DNA from: JAKLFA01 sp964450385
GTDB lineage: Bacteria; Omnitrophota; Gorgyraeia; Zapsychrales; JANLHA01
NCBI GenBank assembly: GCA_964450385.1
Contig: CAYVEC010000007.1
Location: forward strand, 1-64,000
Reading direction: 5' to 3'
Length of the DNA: 64,000 nt
A program made the position numbers and the translations under genes. This document shows positions 32,814-40,644 of this stretch, one piece after another. Within the stretch, counting starts at the first letter, position 1; each line of letters opens with the position of its first letter. The notes under the pieces were generated by a model, which had not been told where the DNA came from, made no database searches, and saw only the letters and a list, made by a program, of their open reading frames with translations.

Positions 32814-34829
32814 ATGACCGCTGAGTGTTATACGATCGCCCTGGCCGGCAATCCGAATAGCGGGAAGACCACGGTCTTTAATTATCTCGTCGGAGGGACC
32901 GAGACCGTGGGGAACTGGCCTGGGACAACGGTTGAGGTGCGTGAGGGGGTGGCCGAGATCGCGGGCCGCGCTTGCCGGGTCGTGGACCTGCCGGGGATCT
33001 ATAGCTTGACGTCTTACTCTGAGGACGAACGGGTCGCGAGCGAGTTTCTTTTTCAGGAACGTCCGGATCTGGTCGTGTGTATTCTTGACGCCTCGAATCT
33101 GGAACGCAGCCTCTACCTTGTCTATCAGCTCCTTGAGATCGGTCAGGATGTCGTTGTCTGTCTTAATAAAATGGATCTCGCCCGGCGGCGGGGGATCACG
33201 ATCGATCGTCACATGATCTCGAGCGTCCTTGGCGTCGCTGTTCATGAATGCGTGGCCGCGCGTGGACAGGGTCTTTCGGAATTAGAGATGTCGCTCGGAC
33301 CCGACCGTGGGGGCGCTGCCCAGTCGGCCGTTCATGCGTCGTATGGCGAGATGGAGCCGGTCCTTGAACGTATCGAGGCGGTTCTTGGCCAATCAGGCGT
33401 TGTCTCATGGGTCTCTCATCGAGGGCTGGCGATCAAGCTCCTTGATCAGGATGCCGCGGCCTATCGGTTCCTTGCCGGGCTGCCCGACGGCGCCCGGATT
33501 GTTCATGCAGTGGATGAGATCAAAGGCTCGCGTGGGGATGAGTATGAGGATGCCATGCGGGCGCGGCGCTATGCCTTTATTAAAGGGCTTGTCGGTGAGT
33601 GCGTCGTTAAGGTCATGACCCTCGAGGACATCGTCACCGTCTCAGACCGGATCGACCGAGTGCTGACCCACCGGATCCTGGGGTTACCGATCTTTTTAGG
33701 GGCGATGTACGGGTTGTTTAAATATGTCTTTGCCCTGGGGGAACCCGCGGTCCGTTTGATTGAGGCCGGGACTGAGGCCCTATCCCACGCGGCGGCCCCG
33801 AGGATCGTCTCGATCGGATTTCCGTCGTGGACAGCGTCCCTCATCGCTGACGGGGTGATCCCGGGGGTGGGGAACGTGATCGCGTTCTTGCCGTATATCA
33901 TGCTTCTCTATCTTGGGATCGCCGTGATGCAGGACAGCGGCTACCTCGCGCGGGCGGCGTTCATTATGGACCGCTTCATGCATGCCTTGGGGCTTCACGG
34001 GAAATCATTTATCCCAATGCTGTTGGGATTCGGGTGCACGATCCCTGGGGTGATGGCGGCGCGGACTCTTGCCTCGCCGAAAGACCGGATTCTTACGATC
34101 TTGATCCTGCCGCTCATGAGCTGCGCGGCCCGTCTGCCGGTCTATACCCTTTTTGCCGGGGTCTTTTTTGAGCGGTATCAGGGGGTGATCGTTTTTTCAC
34201 TCTATCTCCTCGGGATCGTTGTCGCGATCGCCGTGGCCAAGGTCTTTCGTCAGTTTGTCTTTTGTGGGGAGACCGCTCCGTTGATCATGGAATTGCCGCC
34301 GTACCGGATTCCTCACGGCCGTGACGTTCTGCGTCATATGTGGATCCAGGCCTGGTTGTTTGTGAAAAAGGCGGGTACGATCATCTTCTTTTTTGTGGTG
34401 ATGACATGGGCGCTCGCGTCGCTGCCCTGGGGGGTGGGCTATGCCTCGGACCAGAGCCTCATCGGCCGGATCGGGGTGTGGGTGGCGCCGATCTTTCAGC
34501 CTGGGGGGTTTGGTTTTTGGCAGGCAGGGGTGGCCCTGTTCTTCGGGGTGATGGCGAAGGAAACGGTTGTCGGGATCCTCGCGACTCTTTACGGGGCCGA
34601 GGGGGAGGCCTTGTCGTCGGTCCTCGCGCAGGAGTTCTCGCCGGCGGCGGCGTATGCTTTTTTGGTGATGGTAGCCCTTTACGTGCCGTGTGTCGCGACC
34701 CTCGCTGTGGTCCGCAAAGAGATCGGGACCCGGTGGGCCATTGTGAGCGCGGTCTATACGTTTGTCGTGGCCTGGACCCTGAGCGCCGCGGCCTATCAGG
34801 TGTTATCCCGAACTCTCCTCGCGGGTTGA
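32814..34829 (+). CDS. feoB: Ferrous iron transporter FeoB
   Basis: A 671-residue G-protein-fused Fe(II) transporter of the inner membrane. The GTPase domain (1-270) has G1 G12-NPNSGKT-19, G2 around NWPGTTVEV, G3 DLPGIYSLTSYS, and G4 NKMD. The membrane part follows with Gate motifs, including SGYLARAAFIMDRFMHALGLHGKSFIPMLLGFGCTIPGVMAART split over two segments, and the second gate around MAKETVVGILATLYG. AGGGAGGGTGAG precedes the ATG. It is co-transcribed with feoA and the repressor. Confidence 0.96.
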   Translation: MTAECYTIALAGNPNSGKTTVFNYLVGGTETVGNWPGTTVEVREGVAEIAGRACRVVDLPGIYSLTSYSEDERVASEFLFQERPDLVVCILDASNLERSLYLVYQLLEIGQDVVVCLNKMDLARRRGITIDRHMISSVLGVAVHECVAARGQGLSELEMSLGPDRGGAAQSAVHASYGEMEPVLERIEAVLGQSGVVSWVSHRGLAIKLLDQDAAAYRFLAGLPDGARIVHAVDEIKGSRGDEYEDAMRARRYAFIKGLVGECVVKVMTLEDIVTVSDRIDRVLTHRILGLPIFLGAMYGLFKYVFALGEPAVRLIEAGTEALSHAAAPRIVSIGFPSWTASLIADGVIPGVGNVIAFLPYIMLLYLGIAVMQDSGYLARAAFIMDRFMHALGLHGKSFIPMLLGFGCTIPGVMAARTLASPKDRILTILILPLMSCAARLPVYTLFAGVFFERYQGVIVFSLYLLGIVVAIAVAKVFRQFVFCGETAPLIMELPPYRIPHGRDVLRHMWIQAWLFVKKAGTIIFFFVVMTWALASLPWGVGYASDQSLIGRIGVWVAPIFQPGGFGFWQAGVALFFGVMAKETVVGILATLYGAEGEALSSVLAQEFSPAAAYAFLVMVALYVPCVATLAVVRKEIGTRWAIVSAVYTFVVAWTLSAAAYQVLSRTLLAG

Positions 34830-34911
34830 CAGGAAACTTCTTTTTTGTCTTGTCCGCTCCTCCGGAATCTTTTAGAATACCATCACATGAGACGATCCAC
34901 GAAGGAGCGGC

Positions 34912-35865
34912 ATGAAATTAATCATCCAGATCCCCTGTCTTAACGAGGCCGAGAGCCTTCCGGCGACCCTGGCGGACCTTCCGCGGCATATCGACGGGAT
35001 CGATGTGATCGAGACCCTGGTCATTGATGACGGGAGCGGGGACGCCACCTCCGAGGTAGCGCGGGCCCATGGGGTTCATCATGTGGTGCGTCTGACCAAA
35101 CAAAAAGGACTCGCGGTCGTTTTTAAGGTCGGGATCGACGCGAGTCTCGCGCGTGGAGCCGACGTCATCGTGAACACGGATGCCGACGGCCAGTATAAGG
35201 GTGCGGATATTCCCAGATTGGTCGCGCCGATCATGGCCGGGCGCGCGGATATCGTGATCGGGAATCGCGATATTGAAAGGGTGCGGCAGTTCTCGTGGAT
35301 CAAGAAACGGCTCCAGCGGCTGGGGAGTGCGGTTGTGCGCCAGCTCTCGGGCGCTCAGATCCCGGACGCCACGACGGGGTTCCGCGCCTACAGCCGTGAG
35401 GCAGCCCTGCGGCTCAATATTATTTCCGAGTACACCTACACGATCGAGTCGATCATACAGGCCGGGCACAAGGGCCTCGCGATCGAAAATATCACGATCC
35501 AGACGAATGATGTTCATCGCCCGTCGCGTCTTTTTAAAAGCATCCCGCAGTACATCCGTCGTTCGTTGATCACTATGGTCCGTGTCTGGGCGATGTTCAA
35601 TCCGATGCGGATGTTTTTGAACGCCGGTGTGATCTGCCTGTGTATCGGCGGGCTCGTGGTCTGGCGGTTTCTTCTGCTGTTTTGGGCCGGGAAGGGACAA
35701 GGCAATATTCAGTCGCTGATCCTCGCCTCGGTGTTTCTCATCAGCGGGATCCAGTTCATCGTGATCGGGCTTGTCGCGGACCTCATGTCTGCGAACCGCC
35801 GCCTCATCGAGGATGTGCTTCTGCGTGTGAAAAAAATCGAGTTGTCCCGAGATCGTCCTTCTTAA
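34912..35865 (+). CDS. GT2 family glycosyltransferase (DPM/UndP-sugar type) with C-terminal membrane segments
   Basis: A 317-residue GT2 enzyme: IPCLNEAESLPATL, VIDDGSGDAT and the metal-binding D90-A-D92 in NTDADGQYKG, then DATTGFRAYSREAAL near residue 160 and EYTYTIESIIQAGHKGLAIENI. Two hydrophobic segments (about 225-250, 265-290) resemble polyprenol-phosphate sugar synthases that build lipid-linked sugar donors. Such a donor would be used by the ArnT/PMT-like transferase encoded next on the other strand. An AAGGAGCGGC precedes the ATG. The sugar is unknown. Confidence 0.85.
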   Translation: MKLIIQIPCLNEAESLPATLADLPRHIDGIDVIETLVIDDGSGDATSEVARAHGVHHVVRLTKQKGLAVVFKVGIDASLARGADVIVNTDADGQYKGADIPRLVAPIMAGRADIVIGNRDIERVRQFSWIKKRLQRLGSAVVRQLSGAQIPDATTGFRAYSREAALRLNIISEYTYTIESIIQAGHKGLAIENITIQTNDVHRPSRLFKSIPQYIRRSLITMVRVWAMFNPMRMFLNAGVICLCIGGLVVWRFLLLFWAGKGQGNIQSLILASVFLISGIQFIVIGLVADLMSANRRLIEDVLLRVKKIELSRDRPS

Positions 35866-35878
35866 GGACGAGGGTTTT
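35854..35878 (+). terminator. Short hairpin terminator after the GT2 gene
   Basis: CGTCCTT (35854-35860) and AAGGACG (35864-35870) form a 7-bp stem with a 3-base loop, followed by AGGGTTTT. It separates this gene from the convergent transferase gene. Confidence 0.5.
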
Positions 35879-35902
35879 CACGCCTCTCCGTTTTTTCACC
35901 GA

Positions 35903-37330
35903 TCAAAAATAACACATATTATTGGGAAAACTGACAACCGCGTTCAGGAGAGCGGTCTTCATGACGGCATAGAGGATCACGGCCGCGAGGCTGCCTTTGA
36001 CAGCCAGCCGGGGCACGAGGTGCTCGAGGCGGTTGGCCGCGTCCCAGGCCTTTACGATCATGTGGCTGCTCAAGAGCAGCATGAACGGGATCGACGGCAG
36101 GATGTAGCGTGATTGAAAATTCCCCCAGAGGATGAAAAAGATGATGATCGCTCCGGCCGAAAGGCGGATGAGGCCGCTTTCTTTGGGGTCCCGTGGATGA
36201 AAGGTGAACAACCCGATGAATCCGAAGAGATACACGAGGTTAAATTCGATGAGCCGTCCGAAATAAAAGACGGGCGGTTCATAGCGGAAAAAACTCTGTT
36301 GCCACGTTGTGGTCGGCGCGTGGTCGATCGAGAGGCTGTTCAGGATAAAAGTCTTCAGGACCGCGTGGGCGAGCAGGATCGCGATGACATAGCTTGTATA
36401 TTGCAAGAGGTCGCGAGATCTCGGGGTTCGGACCGCCGCAGGGGTGCTTGTTTTTTTGACCTTGGTGATGACAAGGGAAAGGAGGGCAAGGATCACGAAA
36501 GCCACCATGATCACTGCGGCCTGTTGGCCGATGAGATTCACCAGGGCGAGGACCTCGTCGTGATGCGAGACCTCAGAGAGGATATTATTGCTGCCGTACA
36601 CTGCGACATTCCACAAGATCCATGGGGTGAGCATGAGGATCGGCAGGGCCATGCTGATCCGGAAGACGGGTTGTCTGAAGAGTCCTCGGTTGTAAAGAAC
36701 GGCATAGCCGATAAAGACGACCAGGATCAGGCCGGCACTGTATTTTGTATTGATGGCGAGCCCGGTTGCGATTCCGGCTACGACAAAGCCTCCTGGGGCG
36801 TTCTTTATGACAGCCCAGGCAAACCCCGTCACGGCCAGAAGGGTGAAGAAGGCGATCATTGAATCCGGCCAGATCTTTTGAGAGCAGATGATCGAGACTG
36901 GGTCCATCCAGAGGAGCAGGGCGGCGAGGAGGCCGATCGAGCGGCTAAAGACGAGCGAACCCAAGAGGTAGATCACGGGTATGGCAAGGACTCCCATGAT
37001 CAGGGAGGGGAGGATGGCATATTTGAAGTGCGTTCCTAAAAGGCGGAAGGTCCCGGCTATCGCGGCCGTGAAGACCGGGGGGTGTTTATAGAGCGGGGCA
37101 AAAAAGTAGTCAGGAAGCGGCCGGCCGGTTGAGGCCAAATCATGGCCATAGGCGATCGTGTTGTAGGCGTAGGGATTTTCTCTCATCTGCCGGGCCATGC
37201 GCGCGTAAACGATCTCATCGATCGTCCAGTTGCGGCTCTTTTGGACATTATCCCATCGGATGACGAAGGCAGAGACGGCGAGCGCGAGGAGAACGGCGAA
37301 GGTAAAAAGTTTGGAAAATAGTGGCTTCAT
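35903..37330 (-). CDS. GT39/GT83-type membrane glycosyltransferase (ArnT/PMT-like)
   Basis: A 475-residue polytopic membrane protein. The catalytic acidic pair of the first periplasmic loop is D38-E39 in WTIDEIVYARMARQM, followed by GRPLPDYFFAPLYKHPPVFTA, and many membrane segments, e.g. LSLVITK and LYLFGFIGLFTF. This matches GT-C enzymes that use lipid-linked sugars as donors (dolichyl/undecaprenyl-phosphate). The neighbouring convergent GT2 may make its donor. It is transcribed leftwards from a region shared with the regulator promoter. Donor sugar and acceptor are unknown. Confidence 0.8.
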   Translation of the reverse strand: MKPLFSKLFTFAVLLALAVSAFVIRWDNVQKSRNWTIDEIVYARMARQMRENPYAYNTIAYGHDLASTGRPLPDYFFAPLYKHPPVFTAAIAGTFRLLGTHFKYAILPSLIMGVLAIPVIYLLGSLVFSRSIGLLAALLLWMDPVSIICSQKIWPDSMIAFFTLLAVTGFAWAVIKNAPGGFVVAGIATGLAINTKYSAGLILVVFIGYAVLYNRGLFRQPVFRISMALPILMLTPWILWNVAVYGSNNILSEVSHHDEVLALVNLIGQQAAVIMVAFVILALLSLVITKVKKTSTPAAVRTPRSRDLLQYTSYVIAILLAHAVLKTFILNSLSIDHAPTTTWQQSFFRYEPPVFYFGRLIEFNLVYLFGFIGLFTFHPRDPKESGLIRLSAGAIIIFFILWGNFQSRYILPSIPFMLLLSSHMIVKAWDAANRLEHLVPRLAVKGSLAAVILYAVMKTALLNAVVSFPNNMCYF

Positions 37331-37453
37331 AGGAGTTATGTTATTTTTACGATCCTATGAGACCATACCACGGGTGGCTGGAAAAATCAACAGGGATCTC
37401 GACGATTTTTTGTGTGCGGCTGGAGTTTTTTAACTGACCGGGAATTAAAAATG

Positions 37454-37549
37454 TTGACAAAGTAAACATTATGTATACAATTTGGTAGTAACGTCGCATC
37501 ATGATTTTATCGTGTTCACGCGATGGCGGTTTGTTAACGTTTTGTTTAC
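37454..37549 (+). promoter_or_regulatory. Promoter of the HTH-CBM48 operon with repeated GTWAAC motifs
   Basis: TTGACA (37454-37459), 16-bp spacer, TACAAT (37476-37481). The sequence GTAAAC (37462-37467) lies in the spacer, and TTTGTTAAC (37530-37538) and TTTGTTTAC (37541-37549) form a direct repeat at 11-bp period in the leader. GTTTAC is the inverse of GTAAAC. The repeats could be operator sites for the XRE-type regulator that starts at 37582 (autoregulation; inference). Confidence 0.5.
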
Positions 37550-37581
37550 ATCACCATAAGAGTAGGCGCAGCGAGGGCGAT

Positions 37582-38043
37582 ATGTTCGGGACAAATCTGA
37601 AGAGAATTCGACAGAAGAAAAAACTCACCCAAAAAGATTTGGCCGGTAAACTCGGGGTCTCCCGCCAGGCGATCTGTCTGTGGGAGGCGAACAAGAGAGA
37701 ACTTAAAGCATCTATTCTTAAAGATCTTGCACGGATTTTAGGTGTGAAGACTGAGGAACTTATGCGGGCAGAGTCAGGCGTGAACGGTAGCCGAATCCCT
37801 TTTGAGTGGATCGGCCCTGAGTCGCGCGAGGTCTTTTTGGTGGGGGATTTTACGGGATGGAAGCCGACGATCCCGTTGCGCAGGATGAAGAATGGAATCT
37901 GGCGGCGGAATGTGACCTTGCCTCGGCCTGGCCGGTATGAATATAAGTTTGTTGTTGATGGACAGTGGCAGATCGACCCTAAAAATGCCGATACCATCCT
38001 TAATCAATTCGGCACATTGAATTCGGTGAAGGAGTTGACCTAA
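37582..38043 (+). CDS. XRE-type helix-turn-helix fused to CBM48 glycogen-binding domain
   Basis: A 153-residue protein with two clear domains. Residues 1-63 form an XRE HTH (NLKRIRQKKKLTQKDLAGKLG, VSRQAICLWEANKRELKASI). Residues about 72-150 form a CBM48/AMPK-beta-like domain (REVFLVGDFTGWKP, LRRMKNGIWRRNVTLPRPG, YEYKFVVDGQWQIDP, NQFGTLNSV), which binds alpha-glucans. The fusion implies a transcription factor whose DNA binding responds to glycogen or its oligosaccharides. The ATG at 37582 has GAGGG upstream; the frame is open back to 37501, but those residues do not look coding. It leads the glycogen operon one base before a GT4 gene. The domain match is confident; the sensing role is inference. 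Confidence 0.85.
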   Translation: MFGTNLKRIRQKKKLTQKDLAGKLGVSRQAICLWEANKRELKASILKDLARILGVKTEELMRAESGVNGSRIPFEWIGPESREVFLVGDFTGWKPTIPLRRMKNGIWRRNVTLPRPGRYEYKFVVDGQWQIDPKNADTILNQFGTLNSVKELT

Positions 38044-38044
38044 G

Positions 38045-39202
38045 ATGCGGATCGCGTTGCTATCCTGGGAGGCGGTTCATTCGATCTATGTGGGAGGTGT
38101 GGCCTTTCATGTGACCGAACTCGCCTGCGCGTTACAGCGTAAGGGCCATGAGGTCCACGTCTTTACCCGGATGGGGAAACCTGATCATCCGCGTTATGAG
38201 CGGATCCATGGGGTTCATTATCATCGCTGTCCGTTCGGGGCGAATCTTGATTTTGTCGAAGAGATCCATAATATGTCCCGCGCCTTTTGCGATGCCTTCT
38301 TCTTTACTGAGGACAGGGTAGGCCACTTTGACGTGGTCCATGCCCATGACTGGCTCGCGGCGCCGGCCATGTATTGGATCAAACAGGGGCGCGGCAACCA
38401 TACTGTTTTTACGATCCACTCGACCGAATACGGCCGCTGCGGAAATAATTTTTACGGCGGCAATTCCGAACGGATCCGTCATATTGAATGGAAGGCCTGT
38501 TATGAGGCCGACAGCGTGATCGCGGTCTCGCATTCGCTGAAGAACGAGGTGCAGTGGATCTACGGCGTTCCGGATTCGAAAGTGGATGTCGTCTACAACG
38601 GCATCGATTATCAAAAGTTTGATGGCTGGGTCGAGCCGGCCGCGGTGAAGAAGATGTATGATATCGGGCCGATGGACCCGATGGTCCTTTTTGTCGGACG
38701 CATGGTCTATCAGAAGGGGGTCGACCTCCTGGTGAGCGCGATCCCGCATGTCTTGTCGTACTATCCGAATGCGAAGTTCGTCTTTGCCGGCGACGGAGAG
38801 ATGCGCGGTCAGGTCGAGGAGCAGTCCGTGAGGATAGGGGTCAAACACGCCTGCCGGTTTTTGGGTCATGTCAACGGATGGCGCTTAAAGGATCTGTTTA
38901 AATCCACGGACTGTGTCTGTGTGCCGAGCCGGAACGAGCCGTTTGGGATCGTGATCCTTGAGGCCTGGAGCGCGGGCAAGCCTGTTGTGGCGAGCGCGAA
39001 TGGCGGGCCCTCCGAGATCGTCTGGCATGAGATCAATGGACTTAAGATCGCGGACAATCCTGAGTCGATTGCCTGGGGGATCGGGTCATTGTTCGAGGAT
39101 TTTGATGACGCCCGATGGATGGGCAGCAATGGACGGATTGCGGCTGAGTCGGTTTTTTCATGGGATATCATCGCGGATGAGGTCGTTTCGATTTATGGGT
39201 AA
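38045..39202 (+). CDS. GT4 family glycogen/alpha-glucan synthase-like glycosyltransferase
   Basis: A 385-residue GT-B enzyme of the GT4 family. The N-terminal half has LLSWEAVHSIYVGGVAFHVTELA split over the usual G-rich loop, and HDWLAAPAMYW in the middle. The C-terminal half has LFVGRMVYQKGVDLLVSAI, FAGDGEM and the donor motif EPFGIVILEAWSAGKPVVASA (E-x7-E). The order (GT4, DUF4912, GH57 branching enzyme) is a recurrent bacterial alpha-glucan gene set, so the substrate is probably ADP- or UDP-glucose and glycogen primer, in the cytoplasm. It starts one base after the regulator stop. The exact donor is inferred. Confidence 0.88.
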   Translation: MRIALLSWEAVHSIYVGGVAFHVTELACALQRKGHEVHVFTRMGKPDHPRYERIHGVHYHRCPFGANLDFVEEIHNMSRAFCDAFFFTEDRVGHFDVVHAHDWLAAPAMYWIKQGRGNHTVFTIHSTEYGRCGNNFYGGNSERIRHIEWKACYEADSVIAVSHSLKNEVQWIYGVPDSKVDVVYNGIDYQKFDGWVEPAAVKKMYDIGPMDPMVLFVGRMVYQKGVDLLVSAIPHVLSYYPNAKFVFAGDGEMRGQVEEQSVRIGVKHACRFLGHVNGWRLKDLFKSTDCVCVPSRNEPFGIVILEAWSAGKPVVASANGGPSEIVWHEINGLKIADNPESIAWGIGSLFEDFDDARWMGSNGRIAAESVFSWDIIADEVVSIYG

Positions 39203-39220
39203 GGAGAAGGAGCTGTAAGG

Positions 39221-40582
39221 GTGGCAGAGCGAGCGAAGAAAAAGACAGCGGCAGTGAAGAAGGCTGCTACGACGAGGGTCAAGAGCGCGTCCAAAACGGT
39301 TCGGAAGTCTGAGGTCAAAAAGACGCCGGCCGCGGTAAAGGCAGCAGCCCGGCCGCGGAAGGCCTCGGCGATCGCGGCCGCGATGGCCACGGCCATTGAT
39401 CGGATCGATCCGTCGAAGACGGCGGTGACGAACCCACGGCTGAACGGGATGATCCGTGAGAATCTCTCCCATGCCTCACGTGCACGCAAGGCAGTTTTCG
39501 TTGACAGCGAGATGATGCCGGACAATTATGGTTCAACAAGCATTACCCTTTTGGCGCGCGATCCCCACTGGGTCCATGCCTATTGGGAGGTTGCTCCGGC
39601 CGCGGTGGGTGAGGCCTGCGCGCGTCTTGGTCTGGAGCAGGGGCACACTGCGTGGGTTCTGAGGATGTACGATGTGACCCTGATCAACTTTAATGGCCAG
39701 AATGCCCATCATTGGTTCGATGTCGAGGTCGGTCCTGACGCGAATAATTGGTATGTAAATCTCTGGAGTGATCACGTCACTTATTGCGCGGAGATCGGGG
39801 TGAGGGCGCCGGACGGGCGTTTTGAAGCGCTCGCGCGTTCGAATGCTGTCACGACCCCGCGTGAATATATTTCTGCTCGGAACGAACTTGTCTGGATGGA
39901 GGTGGTGCAGCCTGAGGGTGAAGAGCCCGTGACCGCCGAACCATATGTCTACGCGAGCGGGAGCTGGGTTGAGGATGAGGCGGAGGGGAAGGAAGGGGTT
40001 GCCGCGGCCCGACGGGGTAAGGGCCGGAGGTTCCGGATCTATCTTACGGAGGAGGACATCCGCGCCTATTATGCCCGGCTCTTTCCGCTGCTCCGGCGGA
40101 TCTTGTCGCGACGGCGTCGAAAATCCACGCGAAAGACTATTGATACCGGCGATGCGGACCTGTTATTGGAAGAGCTCGAAGACATGGACCTGCCGGGGTA
40201 CAGCTATTTTCGAAAAATACTCCTGGGCGCGTCCGAAGAGGCCTGGCTCCGCGGCCGCGGGCAGCGTGCCGGCCAGCCCGGCGGGGCGAGTGAGGAACTT
40301 GTTTCGTCCTGGACCACATCCCAGGCGCCGGCGAAGCCCGAGGGGTTTTTCTTCGAACTCGGGACCGAATTGATCGTTTACGGCCGGACCGAACCGGATG
40401 CCACGGTGACGTGGCACGGGCGGCCCGTGGCCCTTCGTCCCGACGGGACGTTTACCCTGCGGATGGCCCTGCCGACCGATACGCACATTCCGTTGGATTT
40501 TAAAGCGGTTTCATTCAATCAGCGGCATCAGCGCCTGATCACGACCGCTGCTAACCGTGAGAAGACTGAATACGCGGAGTGA
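39221..40582 (+). CDS. DUF4912 protein with Lys/Ala-rich (histone H1-like) N-terminus
   Basis: A 453-residue protein with a basic low-complexity N-terminus of about 55 residues (KKKTAAVKKAATTRVKSASK, VKAAARPRKASAIAAA), like histone-H1-tail proteins. A DUF4912 domain follows (ITLLARDPHWVHAYWEVAP, WVLRMYDVTLINFNG, WYVNLWSDHVTYCAEIGVRAPDGRF). A second, extended beta-domain lies near the C-terminus (GTELIVYGRTEPDATVTWHGRPV and LRPDGTFTLRMALP), reminiscent of the carbohydrate-handling DUF4912 proteins found with GH57 branching enzymes. GTG start with AAGGAGAAGGAG upstream. Function is unknown, but its place between GT4 and GH57 suggests a role with alpha-glucan. Confidence 0.82.
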   Translation: MAERAKKKTAAVKKAATTRVKSASKTVRKSEVKKTPAAVKAAARPRKASAIAAAMATAIDRIDPSKTAVTNPRLNGMIRENLSHASRARKAVFVDSEMMPDNYGSTSITLLARDPHWVHAYWEVAPAAVGEACARLGLEQGHTAWVLRMYDVTLINFNGQNAHHWFDVEVGPDANNWYVNLWSDHVTYCAEIGVRAPDGRFEALARSNAVTTPREYISARNELVWMEVVQPEGEEPVTAEPYVYASGSWVEDEAEGKEGVAAARRGKGRRFRIYLTEEDIRAYYARLFPLLRRILSRRRRKSTRKTIDTGDADLLLEELEDMDLPGYSYFRKILLGASEEAWLRGRGQRAGQPGGASEELVSSWTTSQAPAKPEGFFFELGTELIVYGRTEPDATVTWHGRPVALRPDGTFTLRMALPTDTHIPLDFKAVSFNQRHQRLITTAANREKTEYAE

Positions 40583-40644
40583 GCCTCGGGGCGGTGCCGG
40601 AGAGACGTGTCGTGCCGGTGGCACGTAAACAGAAGTTATAGATC

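Noticed and set aside
34340..34915. 191-codon open frame overlapping the end of feoB
   Set aside because: It lies in another frame of feoB, is Gly/Asp/Arg-rich like a GC-rich shadow and resembles no family.
36113..36862. 249-codon open frame opposite the GT-C glycosyltransferase
   Set aside because: It is antisense to a well-supported membrane enzyme and has the charged composition expected of a hydrophobic gene's reverse strand.
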